A stretch of DNA of 64,000 bases from CAZDBS01 sp964503775 (GCA_964503775.1 CAZDBS010000001.1:48142-112141); one strand, 5' to 3'; shown: positions 17,389 through 25,482, numbered from the stretch's first letter. Numbers and translations: made by a program. The notes: a model not told the origin generated them from the sequence alone.

Positions 17389-17754
17389 ATGTCATTAATT
17401 GATGTGGCTATTTCTCCAGCAGAAGTAGCTCAGATAGTCGGACCGGATTATTTCGAAGAACGGATAAACACGGTTGCCTGTATGCAACCCGAGACGCGAG
17501 ATGTTTTTCGCAAACTTCGTGATGAATCCGGGTGGAATATGTCTCCCGAAGCGACAGAGCTATTAGGACACGTTAAAAGCTTATGTGGGCAATGTGCGAT
17601 ACTAGATCACTGCGGTAATTTAGCTCCCACTACAGGAGAGGCACGGTGGCGAGGCATATTCGATGGTCTTACTGCCAGAGAACGATTCGAGAGGACCGAT
17701 GGGCACTATTACGATGAAGAAGTTAGCTTAAGTATGGGCATGTCGGTAGAGTGA
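17389..17754 (+). CDS. WhiB-like [4Fe-4S] regulator
   Basis: 121 aa. It has four Cys in the WhiB arrangement: an isolated Cys in TVACMQPE, then CGQCAILDHC, i.e. C-x2-C-x5-C. These are followed by the G-[IV]-[WF] turn and basic helix as GIFDGLTARERFER (canonical form GVWGGLTERER). WhiB proteins bind a 4Fe-4S cluster and a sigma factor, and are classically actinobacterial. A good GAGGAGA Shine-Dalgarno precedes the ATG. Its neighbour is a flavoprotein, so a redox-sensing role is plausible but inferred. Confidence 0.8.
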   Translation: MSLIDVAISPAEVAQIVGPDYFEERINTVACMQPETRDVFRKLRDESGWNMSPEATELLGHVKSLCGQCAILDHCGNLAPTTGEARWRGIFDGLTARERFERTDGHYYDEEVSLSMGMSVE

Positions 17755-17779
17755 GTCTGGGATTTGTTACAATTGATAC

Positions 17780-17983
17780 ATGAAAGACGCTCAAAAGTTA
17801 GCCACCCAGGTATTTATCTCAGCATCAATTCTTTTTGGAGTCATGGGCGTCACTATGATCCTCAGTACGCCTATGGACGGCGCACCGCCCGAATTACTAT
17901 TCAAAGTTCTCCTCGCACTCGGATTCGTAGTCTTATCCTCGTTTGGTGTCAGCGCCGGGTTGAAGTATTTGTCGGATAAATAG
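17780..17983 (+). CDS. 67-aa two-span membrane protein
   Basis: Two hydrophobic helices (about 9-29 and 38-58) separated by a short loop with PMDGAPPE. No family recognised. A TACAAT box lies 6 bases before the ATG, so the message is probably leaderless. It starts 26 bp after the WhiB-like gene. Confidence 0.6.
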   Translation: MKDAQKLATQVFISASILFGVMGVTMILSTPMDGAPPELLFKVLLALGFVVLSSFGVSAGLKYLSDK

Positions 17984-18026
17984 GCACGCGACTTCCAGTA
18001 TTCAGGTGGTCACTATGCACTTTAAA

Positions 18027-18146
18027 ACCGGCCGGTCCTCGCTGCGCTCGCGCATTTCGTCATGCTCGATACGAGTATCTGCGCGTGACTCCACTGGCGT
18101 CGAATCCGGCGACTATCATCTTTGCTTTCAGCAAATCTGAGTCGCC
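18027..18146. other. hairpin-rich non-coding stretch
   Basis: Contains a perfect ACCGGCCGGT palindrome (18027-18036), GATACGAGTATC (18068-18079) and a nested stem GGCGACT/AGTCGCC enclosing TTTGCT/AGCAAA (18108-18146). No coding frame is convincing. It lies downstream of tRNA-fMet on the minus strand and could be a processed RNA or a relic. Confidence 0.35.
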
Positions 18147-18171
18147 AATTCAAAACCTGACCCAGATTACC

Positions 18172-18208
18172 AAAACAAAACCCCCACCAAAGGTGAGGGA
18201 TTTGTTTT
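18172..18208 (-). terminator. terminator of tRNA-fMet
   Basis: A long stem with two mismatches around CCCTCACC/GGTGGGGG with a 3-base loop and a T-rich 3' arm when read on the minus strand. It begins at the tRNA CCA end. Confidence 0.7.
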
Positions 18209-18282
18209 GGTAGCGGGGGCCGGACTCGAACCGGCGACCTTGTGGTTATGAGCCACACGAGCTGCCACTGCTCTACCCCGCG
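18208..18282 (-). tRNA. initiator tRNA-fMet (CAT)
   Basis: 75 nt with encoded CCA. The initiator features are an unpaired first position (C1 against U72; C1-A72 in E. coli), acceptor CGCGGGG/CCCCGCT, anticodon loop CTCATAA and D-stem GAGC/GCTC with a short D-loop. Only two of the three anticodon-stem G-C pairs are kept: the stem is TGTGG/CCACA, so 29-41 is U-A. Confidence 0.9.
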
Positions 18283-18496
18283 GTATCATCGGAATGACGA
18301 TCAGCTTCTGTTCCGCCTTAGCGGGACTTCCACTCTCTAGTCGCTTCCTCTTCGCAAATTTGGTGAACTACAACAATAGCTTCAAAAGGCTTAGATATCC
18401 TAACAGATCTGATACGACCAGTCAATGAAGGTTAGGGATGATGAATCGCAAGCTTCAAGACAGTTTTTTGTTTCATGTCTGGTAGATCATACTCTA

Positions 18497-18539
18497 TGTG
18501 ACGTAGCGCACATACTTTTTGGATCATCACGACCATAAT
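18497..18539 (+). promoter_or_regulatory. Crp/Fnr-type operator and promoter of the 18.56 kb membrane operon
   Basis: TGTGA-N6-GCACA (18497-18512; the wider palindrome is TATGTG-N8-CACATA), then CATAAT as -10 at 18534-18539. The operator centre (18504.5) is 29.5 bp before the -10 box, the class II activator distance of about -41.5. Confidence 0.65.
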
Positions 18540-18561
18540 GAGCCTGTAACAGGAGATAGAT

Positions 18562-18711
18562 ATGCTTTTAACTGTCGCGGTCATACTGGGAGTATTGTGG
18601 CTACTTGGGGTGGTTGCTATCAATGTCACTACACCGCTCATACACGTTATCCTCGTAGTCGCCTTGATTGTATTTATCTACGACGTGGTCGCTCGACGAG
18701 GCAGAGGCTAA
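18562..18711 (+). CDS. lmo0937-like small membrane protein (49 aa)
   Basis: MLLTVAVILGVLWLLGVV opens a first span, INVTTPLIHVILVVALIVFIYDVV forms the second, and the tail is basic (ARRGRG). This is the typical pattern of the lmo0937/DUF5670 family of stress-associated small membrane proteins. AGGAGA stands 5 bases before the ATG. It sits under a Crp-type promoter and 35 bp before the next membrane gene. Confidence 0.8.
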   Translation: MLLTVAVILGVLWLLGVVAINVTTPLIHVILVVALIVFIYDVVARRGRG

Positions 18712-18746
18712 GACTTGCCCACATCTAACATAGAGAGGAATTCACA

Positions 18747-19136
18747 ATGAACGAAGATACCCAAAAAATCACCGAGACGACTACTCAGTCCGGCGATACA
18801 GTACAGAAAACAACTAACATCTCAGATAGTCAAGACAACAAGGCTCATCAACGTAATGTTGCCGAGAGAGTCGTTTGGTTTGTCTCAGGCGTACTGCTAG
18901 TACTGCTTGGGTTTAGGTTTGCGCTTTCGCTGTTGGGCGCCAACACTACAAACGCCTTTGCGAATATAATCTACGACATGTCTCACCCATTCGTAGCACC
19001 GTTTTTTAGTTTGTTTGGCTATGACAACTACTCATACGGTGTATCGCGCTTTGAGGTATACACTTTAGTAGCGATGGTAGTTTACGGTGTAGTTGCGTGG
19101 GGAGTAGCAAAGCTCGTCACATTAAATAAAGATTGA
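18747..19136 (+). CDS. YggT-like membrane protein
   Basis: 129 aa. A polar Thr/Gln-rich N-terminus of about 38 residues precedes two spans (ERVVWFVSGVLLVLLGFRFALSLLG and YTLVAMVVYGVVAWGVAKLV) with the conserved-looking YDMSHPFVAPFFSLFGY between them, as in YggT-family proteins. GAGAGG precedes the ATG. It is probably co-transcribed with the lmo0937-like gene and ends at a strong terminator. Confidence 0.75.
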   Translation: MNEDTQKITETTTQSGDTVQKTTNISDSQDNKAHQRNVAERVVWFVSGVLLVLLGFRFALSLLGANTTNAFANIIYDMSHPFVAPFFSLFGYDNYSYGVSRFEVYTLVAMVVYGVVAWGVAKLVTLNKD

Positions 19137-19166
19137 AACTAACAGCTTAAGCGTAGGCGTCACACA

Positions 19167-19195
19167 ACAAAAGACCCCTCGTAGGGGTCTTTTGT
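19167..19195. terminator. bidirectional intrinsic terminator
   Basis: A 13-bp perfect stem (ACAAAAGACCCCT/AGGGGTCTTTTGT) with a 3-base loop and T-runs on both strands, between two convergent genes. Confidence 0.9.
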
Positions 19196-19199
19196 GTCA

Positions 19200-19409
19200 C
19201 TATGAGATGTGATTCCGCAACTTCTGTGCAGTCCTGCGGAATTGCCGCCTCAAGAGATAACTATTCTCTAGTAACTCTGCGTCAAGTTCTGCCGGTGAGG
19301 CACCCGAGAAATCATCAGGCGACTCCCCGGAGTTATAGAGGTACTGTCTGAAACTAACTTTTGGGCGATTTTGTTGTTTGTCTCTCGATGATCGAAAATC
19401 ATACGACAT
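19200..19409 (-). CDS. hypothetical protein, 69 aa
   Basis: A basic N-terminus (MSYDFRSSRDKQQNRPKV), a central acidic stretch with SPAELDAELLENS and a basic helix (LLRRQFRRTAQKLRNH). No family recognised. A strong GGAAGGGG Shine-Dalgarno and the terminator directly after its stop support it as a real gene. Confidence 0.65.
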   Translation of the reverse strand: MSYDFRSSRDKQQNRPKVSFRQYLYNSGESPDDFSGASPAELDAELLENSYLLRRQFRRTAQKLRNHIS

Positions 19410-19534
19410 ATTTGCCCCTTCCCAAGGTTGGACTTAGCGAACAAAGCCTAGCATTTTTGTACATCCCCCCTCGTAATGCACTCTACAATGACAGCGTGCT
19501 ACTGATTACTATAGTGCTTTTGACAGAAATTATA

Positions 19535-19577
19535 TGTGTGCTTTATCACAAAGACATACAAGTTATACGTATATACT
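19535..19577 (+). promoter_or_regulatory. Crp/Fnr-type operator and promoter of the first crp-like gene
   Basis: TGTGT-N6-TCACA (19535-19550, centre 19542.5) and TATACT as -10 (19572-19577), again 29.5 bp apart. A second possible promoter, TTGACA (19520-19525) with TTATCA after 17 bp, overlaps the operator. The site suggests that the regulator controls its own gene. Confidence 0.65.
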
Positions 19578-19583
19578 GACACT

Positions 19584-20249
19584 ATGGCCATATACACCCA
19601 GTCCGCAGAGGAGTCTATAGAAGCTTATTTCAGTGATGGGCTCCTCATGCACTTCACCAAAGACGAAACGATCATCAATGGTTTCGACGAGCCGGAAGGG
19701 GTATATCTTATAAAGGATGGTTTTGTCAAAGCTCACTCTGTATCCAAAGTGGGACACGGGAACCTCCTGATTATCCATGAGGCGGGTGAATTTATACCCC
19801 TGCCATGGGCGCTGGACGGAGCCCACACGACAGGCTTATCGTATGAAGCCATGACAGACGTCACGGTTCTCCGAGCGCCCAAAGACAGACTTCGCACCGC
19901 CATGGGCAACAATAGCTGGCTATCTCAGGAGGTGCTGAAACAAGCCGTCAATATTATCACTGACTACACTCAGAGAATTCAAACACTTGAGTTCCGCTCC
20001 GCTCGAGAAAGAGTAGTATCCGAACTAATCGGTCTGGCTGAGAGATTTGGCAAGAACATCGGCTCAGAGATTTTAATCAACGTCCCTGTAACTCATCAAG
20101 ACATTGCCGACTCTATCAATACGACAAGAGAGACGACAAGCCGAGCCCTAGAATTACTTTTCGAAGAGGAACTCGTAGGTCAAAAGGAGCATCTCTTTAC
20201 GCTCCTCAATTTGCCTAAACTACAGGCAATTCTCGGTCAGAATATGTGA
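19584..20249 (+). CDS. Crp/Fnr-family transcriptional regulator 1
   Basis: 221 aa from ATG 19584. It has a cyclic-nucleotide-binding-like beta roll (GVYLIKDGFVKAHSVSKVGHGNLLIIHEAGEFI), a long dimer helix (VNIITDYTQRIQTLEFRSARERV) and a C-terminal winged helix with the recognition segment VTHQDIADSINTTRETTSRALELL. There is no N-terminal Fe-S cysteine cluster, so it is Crp-like rather than Fnr-like; the ligand is unknown. A frame extending to 19536 is rejected because TATACT lies 6 bases before this ATG, with a Crp-type operator above it. Confidence 0.9.
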   Translation: MAIYTQSAEESIEAYFSDGLLMHFTKDETIINGFDEPEGVYLIKDGFVKAHSVSKVGHGNLLIIHEAGEFIPLPWALDGAHTTGLSYEAMTDVTVLRAPKDRLRTAMGNNSWLSQEVLKQAVNIITDYTQRIQTLEFRSARERVVSELIGLAERFGKNIGSEILINVPVTHQDIADSINTTRETTSRALELLFEEELVGQKEHLFTLLNLPKLQAILGQNM

Positions 20250-20315
20250 CAATTCGGTCGCATTAGGTGCCCACAATAACTATGTCTGTCAGTCCGAAGA
20301 CAGGTAGGATCTCTG

Positions 20316-21263
20316 TTACAGCTTCTGTTCTATAAGTTCAAACATTTGCTTCGCAAGGCCGAGCGAACTCGTCGTCAATGCACCGTGCCCACCGTTGGGG
20401 TCAGAGAGCGTGCCGAGTACTGTTGCGCCTTTGTTGCTCACGAAGGTTTTGGTGGCTTCCATAGCTTCACACCCGTCTCGCGTCGGGTTAGGATCCTTTT
20501 TGCCACAGGCCAGTATCCAGTAGACTCCACCAAATATCTTCGACTGCGTTTTGGCAGGAATGCTCTTGGTTGTTGAATCGTAGTACGTAGACTCGGCACC
20601 ACCAGAAGACGATACGACCAGATCAATCATGGGCGACGAATCGCTTCGATCAAGTGCTGCAACAGAATAAGAATTAGCGCTCCCCCGCGAAAAACCCTCG
20701 AGCACAACCACATCACCAGACGCATATCCTTGACTCGATAGAAAATCATGAATCTGGGCCTTGATGACATCTGGCGCAGTATAGTCGGAGGTTTGATCGC
20801 CACTTCCATCCCACCAATTCAGAGTGGCTAGCGCAAATTGCGTCTCTTTGACGAACGGTTTCCAAATTTCATAATCTTTCTCGGCAGACCCTTCAGTACC
20901 GTGGAGAGTTATAAAGATCTTCTTGGGAGAAGCGTTGTTCTGACCAGCTGGTGCACCATAGTAGAAATACTGTCCGCCGGTTTTAGTAGCGACTTTCTGG
21001 GGACTATCAATAGTCGAAGCACTGTCTGGGTCTTTGGCTTTGGGTGTGGATGGTGTGGTTTTGGTATTGGTAGTATTTGTCGTACCGCTCTTGGTCGTGT
21101 TCGATGTAGTGGTCTCTGTGGCTACCGTACTCGTCTTAGTCGTGTCAGTACCAGAACTAGTGGCTACCCGCCAACCAACGAATCCCACAACAGCGACCAC
21201 AACTAAAATCACTACAATTAGAACATGTGAGAAACCAGCTTCTCGAGTAGTGTATATGTTCAC
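20316..21263 (-). CDS. membrane-anchored alpha/beta hydrolase with GFxH N-terminus
   Basis: About 315 aa from GTG 21263. The N-terminal anchor REAGFSHVLIVVILVVVAVVGF is followed by a Thr/Ser-rich linker (about 45-90) and an alpha/beta hydrolase domain with KKIFITLHGTEG, the nucleophile elbow GFSRGS and a C-terminal GGHGAL that would supply the His. It probably faces outside the cell. A TATGCT box sits 6 bases before the GTG. A longer frame begins at ATG 21335 with a weak AGGA, but the two related genes start just before the GFxH motif, as this GTG does. Confidence 0.75.
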   Translation of the reverse strand: MNIYTTREAGFSHVLIVVILVVVAVVGFVGWRVATSSGTDTTKTSTVATETTTSNTTKSGTTNTTNTKTTPSTPKAKDPDSASTIDSPQKVATKTGGQYFYYGAPAGQNNASPKKIFITLHGTEGSAEKDYEIWKPFVKETQFALATLNWWDGSGDQTSDYTAPDVIKAQIHDFLSSQGYASGDVVVLEGFSRGSANSYSVAALDRSDSSPMIDLVVSSSGGAESTYYDSTTKSIPAKTQSKIFGGVYWILACGKKDPNPTRDGCEAMEATKTFVSNKGATVLGTLSDPNGGHGALTTSSLGLAKQMFELIEQKL

Positions 21264-21357
21264 GCTAGAAGCATAAACGAAATATATCGAATAATCCACG
21301 GCTTTACTTAACTCAAATTTGCATCCTACAATCATTACGCTTATCCTTTAATCAAGT

Positions 21358-22143
21358 ATGATGAAAAAGCATAACGAATATGGCTTTGGCCATATAATCG
21401 CAATAGTCCTGATAGTTACTATCGTCGCTGTTGGCCTAATAGGGTGGCGTGTAACTCAAAAAGACAAAAAGTCAGTTACACAAACAAACATTAGTACAGC
21501 TTCGGCAACCGAAAAATCATCAGCTTCAACTGCCGAATCAGACATCAGTCTTCAGAACCTAGGAGTGAATCTTTCGGATGTACTAATCACCAAAGACGCG
21601 ACTCGGGAGTTCACGAGCCAAGGCCTCAAAGGCTTCTATGTATTTGGTGACAAACTTAGCGGTAATAGACTGAATCCAAACTTCGAATTCTCATCGCTGA
21701 AGAGCGGCACCAAACTCATCTCAGCTATCGATGGCATCGTCGGATTTATCAAAGAACAGCCCGAGACCAGTGACTGGGAGGTATTTATCCAACCCAAAGC
21801 CAATTCCAAATGGACTATCGGTTACGACCATGTCACCAATGTGGCGGTGAAAAAAGATGGAGTCGTCAAAGCCGGCGACGTCATCGGTGAACCGGCCAAA
21901 CAAGGCAACGGCGCACTTCGCTTCGAGATCCAGATCAACAAAGACGAAGGTGACACGACAACACACCTCTGCCCGACTACTCTCCTCGCTTCCAGCGTCA
22001 AAGACAAACTTATCAGTGACCTAACTAAGACGCAGAACGATTGGGAGACAACTACAGGACTCGAACTCTACAATCCTGCAGCTCAGGATCCAATCGGTTG
22101 CTTGAAAAAGACGCTAACAGTCAACGAAGCCGAAGGCAAATAA
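21358..22143 (+). CDS. membrane-anchored M23-fold protein, degenerate active site
   Basis: 261 aa. The N-terminal anchor NEYGFGHIIAIVLIVTIVAVGLIGWRV and an STxA-rich linker lead to a lysostaphin/M23-like domain: SAIDGIVGFI, WTIGYDHVTNVAVKKDGVVKAGDVIGEP and GALRFEIQI correspond to the YAHL, VKAGQxIG and HLHFEI parts of M23. The second zinc motif HxH is replaced by AxR and the first H-x3-D is not visible, so catalysis is doubtful; it may bind peptidoglycan or regulate an enzyme. TTTAAT lies 5 bases before the first ATG and 8 before the second. Confidence 0.7.
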   Translation: MMKKHNEYGFGHIIAIVLIVTIVAVGLIGWRVTQKDKKSVTQTNISTASATEKSSASTAESDISLQNLGVNLSDVLITKDATREFTSQGLKGFYVFGDKLSGNRLNPNFEFSSLKSGTKLISAIDGIVGFIKEQPETSDWEVFIQPKANSKWTIGYDHVTNVAVKKDGVVKAGDVIGEPAKQGNGALRFEIQINKDEGDTTTHLCPTTLLASSVKDKLISDLTKTQNDWETTTGLELYNPAAQDPIGCLKKTLTVNEAEGK

Positions 22144-22156
22144 CCCACAGTGGGTT
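22142..22156. terminator. small hairpin between convergent genes
   Basis: AACCCA-CAG-TGGGTT immediately after the stop of the M23-fold gene, with no T-tract. It is weak. Confidence 0.3.
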
Positions 22157-22187
22157 GCTTACAAGTATGAGGCTATGAACGTGTTTG

Positions 22188-23351
22188 TTATTTCTTGACT
22201 GGAGACGCTTCAAGATCGTAAGTTGGAGTTGGTGTTCGTTGGAATATGTCGAGTAGTAGCATGCCCGAACCCAGCCACATCACGGCGAGTAAAGCCAGGA
22301 AGCCAACGATCGGTATGAAGTAGAGGACAAGTAAGATGCTGGCGCCCAATAACATGATGAGTAGTGGTTTCTTGGAGTCAGGCAGTATGAGGCGACCCAG
22401 ATAGTAGCCAAAGAGCGGGCCACTGAGCAACAGCACGACGAACCAGAGTAGCATAACCATCAGAGCTAGAGGTATACCGATGACCGTAATCGCTAGGAGA
22501 ATGAGCACAAACGGCAGCGCAGCGTTCGCCAGAAAACCAGTTAGTGCGGCCTTCCATGGATTAGGCATGGCTTTATCAGTTACGGACTGCAACATACGCG
22601 GGAAAAGGAGTGCAATGACCATCGCCGTGAGCAGCATTGAGGCAAACCAGTAGACGAACCACCATATCCCAAAACCGAAGACTGCCCAGTGCTTGGACTT
22701 GTTGGGTTGAACCGGCTCTGTACGCTTGATAGTACCACTCACCGTAGCCCCTGAGTCCCTAGTGAGGTCTTTGGTACTCGTATAGTTGATATCACCATTA
22801 ACCCGGGCTCTGGACGACAGAGTCAAGGTATTGAGTGATCCTTTGATATTCCTACCGACTTCACCAGTGATCGTTACCGAGTCACCACCGACCGCCATAT
22901 CTCTCCCAACCACACCGTTGATGACTGCGTCGGTTGAACCGATTGTTAAATCACCGCCAATCTTGCTCCCCGACTCTAGCGTAAAACTCTGTCCGGCGAC
23001 CGTAGCGTTACCTGCTACAGTGGCCCCGAGAGTTACGGTCTGTCCGGCCAGACGGACATCACCATCAACTTTGCCCGAGACATTAACCGTCTGTCCGGCA
23101 CAAAGTACGTCTCCGTGCACAACTCCCGACACATGCACTGTCTGTCCGGCACAGAAAATATCCCCGAAAACTTCATTGTCGATATCAATCGTCCGTCCAC
23201 CAGCAAATACCGACTCATGGATAGACTGACCTTGACTCAAAGTTACCGATGTCCCTGAGTGAAAACTATGCGCGTTTGCTAAACCAACCCAGCCAAGTGA
23301 TATAGCAACCACCACCAACCCTGTCAGGGCTAGAGATTTAAATCTGCTCAT
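22188..23351 (-). CDS. secreted beta-helix (bactofilin-like) membrane protein
   Basis: 387 aa. A signal peptide (to about residue 27, ANAHS) is followed by about 10 rungs of a repeat of the form xAGQTVxVSGxVxGDVxx (residues 40-205), as in polymer-forming bactofilin-like domains, then about four membrane helices (235-355) and a short tail. The topology places the beta-helix outside the cell. The repeats are regular, so it is one gene and not a fusion artefact. GGAGG precedes the ATG. The promoter carries the best Crp-type palindrome in the window. Confidence 0.8.
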   Translation of the reverse strand: MSRFKSLALTGLVVVAISLGWVGLANAHSFHSGTSVTLSQGQSIHESVFAGGRTIDIDNEVFGDIFCAGQTVHVSGVVHGDVLCAGQTVNVSGKVDGDVRLAGQTVTLGATVAGNATVAGQSFTLESGSKIGGDLTIGSTDAVINGVVGRDMAVGGDSVTITGEVGRNIKGSLNTLTLSSRARVNGDINYTSTKDLTRDSGATVSGTIKRTEPVQPNKSKHWAVFGFGIWWFVYWFASMLLTAMVIALLFPRMLQSVTDKAMPNPWKAALTGFLANAALPFVLILLAITVIGIPLALMVMLLWFVVLLLSGPLFGYYLGRLILPDSKKPLLIMLLGASILLVLYFIPIVGFLALLAVMWLGSGMLLLDIFQRTPTPTYDLEASPVKK

Positions 23352-23374
23352 AACCTACCTCCGTTCTAAACTCC

Positions 23375-23418
23375 AGTATAATAACGGCTTTTCAAATGTG
23401 TATGTGATATCTATCACA
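23375..23418 (-). promoter_or_regulatory. Crp-type operator and promoter of the beta-helix gene
   Basis: TGTGATATCTATCACA (23403-23418) matches the E. coli Crp half-sites exactly within a TATGTGAT-N4-ATCACATA palindrome. On the minus strand TATACT (23375-23380) is the -10, 30.5 bp from the operator centre. No -35 box is present, as expected for class II activation. Confidence 0.75.
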
Positions 23419-23449
23419 TACGTGACATATTCAACAATACAGACAGGTT

Positions 23450-24697
23450 TCAGCGTTCGTATGTCTTGGCAGCACTGGTAAAGCCAGAGACCTGGGCGCC
23501 AGTTTTACCGACAAAAGTTTCGACTTTTAGCTTCTCGCCATCTAACACTTGTAGTAGTATCACTCCCCTCACTTGCTGCGGACCCTGTTGTGCCGTCCTC
23601 TGCCCATCAGGTCCAACCCCGGCTGGAGCTTGAACTAGTTCATATTTGATAACACCGTCGGTTTTGGTAACTTTCGCTGGGTCTGGAGTGTTTCCCACAA
23701 CGGCAAAGGCCTCCGGCTGCCCATTCGTAAACTCGCCGACAGAGACAATTATCATGGTGGGATCGTAAGCATCGGGGAATATGGCTAAATGACCACTCCA
23801 GTAGCCTCTACCACCAGAACCTACACCATATGTGCCGCTTTTCGACCCTGCGTACCCATAAGTTCCCTCGAGGAACCAGTTGCCGATTAGCTTACCGGGC
23901 TGGTCATAGTCAATCTTGCCACTCCGTGGCTCTGCCTTACGTGCGTTTTTGGCCAGCATCTGACTAAGTAGCGGCTCTCTGAAATAGCTGAAAAAATCGT
24001 CGGTATGAATTTTCCATGGCTCGGCTTTGTACAAAGATGGGGTGATGAATCCAGGTAGAGTCAGGTCCATATTATAGACGGCTGTATCTAGCGATTGGGC
24101 ACCGATTCTACCTACCTCTTGTCCGGCTTTGACCGCTATGCGCTTGTTAGTCCCTTTAGTCGCCGCATCCGGTGCCTCTTTGAGTATGCTTTGATCAAGC
24201 TTTGTTACTAGATCAAAATAGCTAACTGTCTGGCACGAATGTTGGATCTCGAATCGGTACTCGGGAGGGCGTTGCTCCCCGGAGCTAACATTGACGCCCC
24301 GTACGCTAATCCCGATGATCGTTCCGTCTGCCATCGCGTAGACCGGATATTTGTCACGAGGTCCCTCTTTAGGATAAAAATACAGGTGATCAATCGGCGT
24401 GACATGCGCTCCTGCTACTAGTCCATATGGTGTCACCGTCGCCACATCGTCGATATTCATCGGTAGATGTGTCATCATGACTTTATCCTTACCGGAGCAC
24501 CCTTTCTTCCACTCATTATCCCGATCATTATCCGAGTCAGCACTTTCCTCGCCTATACTGATAGGTCCTAATTTAAGCCCACTGTTTTTCCTAGCGACAC
24601 GAGTACCGATGACCCCGATGAGCGCTACAACCACAACTACGCACAGTACTAACCAAATATGAGCAAAGCCTGAGTGTAAGACTTTGTTACGTTTCAT
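23450..24697 (-). CDS. membrane-anchored protein with M23-like domain and C-terminal extension
   Basis: 415 aa. The N-terminal anchor HSGFAHIWLVLCVVVVVALIGVIGTRV has the same GFxH pattern as its neighbours. An M23-like domain follows (about 80-240) with VTPIDHLYFYP and IAVKAGQEVGRIG. A second domain (about 265-410) begins IGNWFLEGTYGYAG and is unknown to me. An H-x3-D-like element (HVTPID) is present, but the HxH of M23 is not clear. TAGAAT lies 6 bases before the ATG, suggesting a leaderless message. Confidence 0.7.
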   Translation of the reverse strand: MKRNKVLHSGFAHIWLVLCVVVVVALIGVIGTRVARKNSGLKLGPISIGEESADSDNDRDNEWKKGCSGKDKVMMTHLPMNIDDVATVTPYGLVAGAHVTPIDHLYFYPKEGPRDKYPVYAMADGTIIGISVRGVNVSSGEQRPPEYRFEIQHSCQTVSYFDLVTKLDQSILKEAPDAATKGTNKRIAVKAGQEVGRIGAQSLDTAVYNMDLTLPGFITPSLYKAEPWKIHTDDFFSYFREPLLSQMLAKNARKAEPRSGKIDYDQPGKLIGNWFLEGTYGYAGSKSGTYGVGSGGRGYWSGHLAIFPDAYDPTMIIVSVGEFTNGQPEAFAVVGNTPDPAKVTKTDGVIKYELVQAPAGVGPDGQRTAQQGPQQVRGVILLQVLDGEKLKVETFVGKTGAQVSGFTSAAKTYER

Positions 24698-24741
24698 GGC
24701 CTCATTCTAGCATAAGCGATTCTGGGGCTCGTAATCGATGC

Positions 24742-25482
24742 CTAGTCAGTCAAGTGACGCTCTAGATTACTTATCGGGTCATACCAACCTCTATCTAACA
24801 CATAGGTTTGAAGTTTTTTGTCTAGTCCGAGGATGACCATGACACCAACGATTACAAATAGCAGACCTAACACTCGCTTGAACCAGCCCTCAGGGTTACT
24901 CAGCCAACGGAGTTTGGCTACAAAAGCTTGCCCCACATACGCCACCAACAACAACGTAACGCTCATCCCTACCGCATATGCCGTGAGATAGATTACACCT
25001 TTGGCAAATGACACCGGTAGTACTGTGGCGACAATCAAAGCATATGTCGGACTACAGCTACTGAAAACCGGACCCAGTGCCGCACCGATGAGGATAGGCG
25101 TCGCGAGACCTTGATGCTGGTAAGCTTTCCCTAGAACGACATTGGTTTGCGTAAATAGCCCGGTTCTGGCCGACAGCTTCTCCCATCCGTGCGGCCATAG
25201 ATAATAAACTCCAAATAATGCCACAATGCCGCCCGACGCGACCTGCCAGACCATCTGCGGTACTCCCAGCAGCGCCGTCGTAGCTTTGATAAGTAGCGTG
25301 AACAATATGATCGATATTGCCAAGCTCAGGGCTATAACCAAGGGCCGTAACCAGCGCCTAGTAGGTTTATCCTTGGAGGACTCCAGCAGTGAACTACCTA
25401 TGATAACTGGCAGTAGAGGCAAGACACATGGTGCTGCTACCGTGAGTACTCCCGCTATAAACGAAAGTATCAGCAGTGCCAT
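24742..25482 (-). CDS. ccdA: cytochrome c biogenesis / thiol-disulfide transporter CcdA-like
   Basis: 246 aa with six membrane spans and the two CcdA cysteine motifs, AAPCVLPLLPVIIG in the first helix and PVFSSCSPTYALI in the fourth. It moves electrons from cytoplasmic thioredoxin across the membrane. The ATG overlaps the stop of the upstream thioredoxin-like gene (TGATG). As there are no cytochrome c genes here, the likely recipients are extracytoplasmic thiol proteins. Confidence 0.93.
   Translation of the reverse strand: MALLILSFIAGVLTVAAPCVLPLLPVIIGSSLLESSKDKPTRRWLRPLVIALSLAISIILFTLLIKATTALLGVPQMVWQVASGGIVALFGVYYLWPHGWEKLSARTGLFTQTNVVLGKAYQHQGLATPILIGAALGPVFSSCSPTYALIVATVLPVSFAKGVIYLTAYAVGMSVTLLLVAYVGQAFVAKLRWLSNPEGWFKRVLGLLFVIVGVMVILGLDKKLQTYVLDRGWYDPISNLERHLTD

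Noticed and set aside
20277..20310. Hairpin CTGTC-N8-GACAG between the crp-like gene and the hydrolase
   Set aside because: The stem is short and has no T-tract, so I do not call it a terminator.
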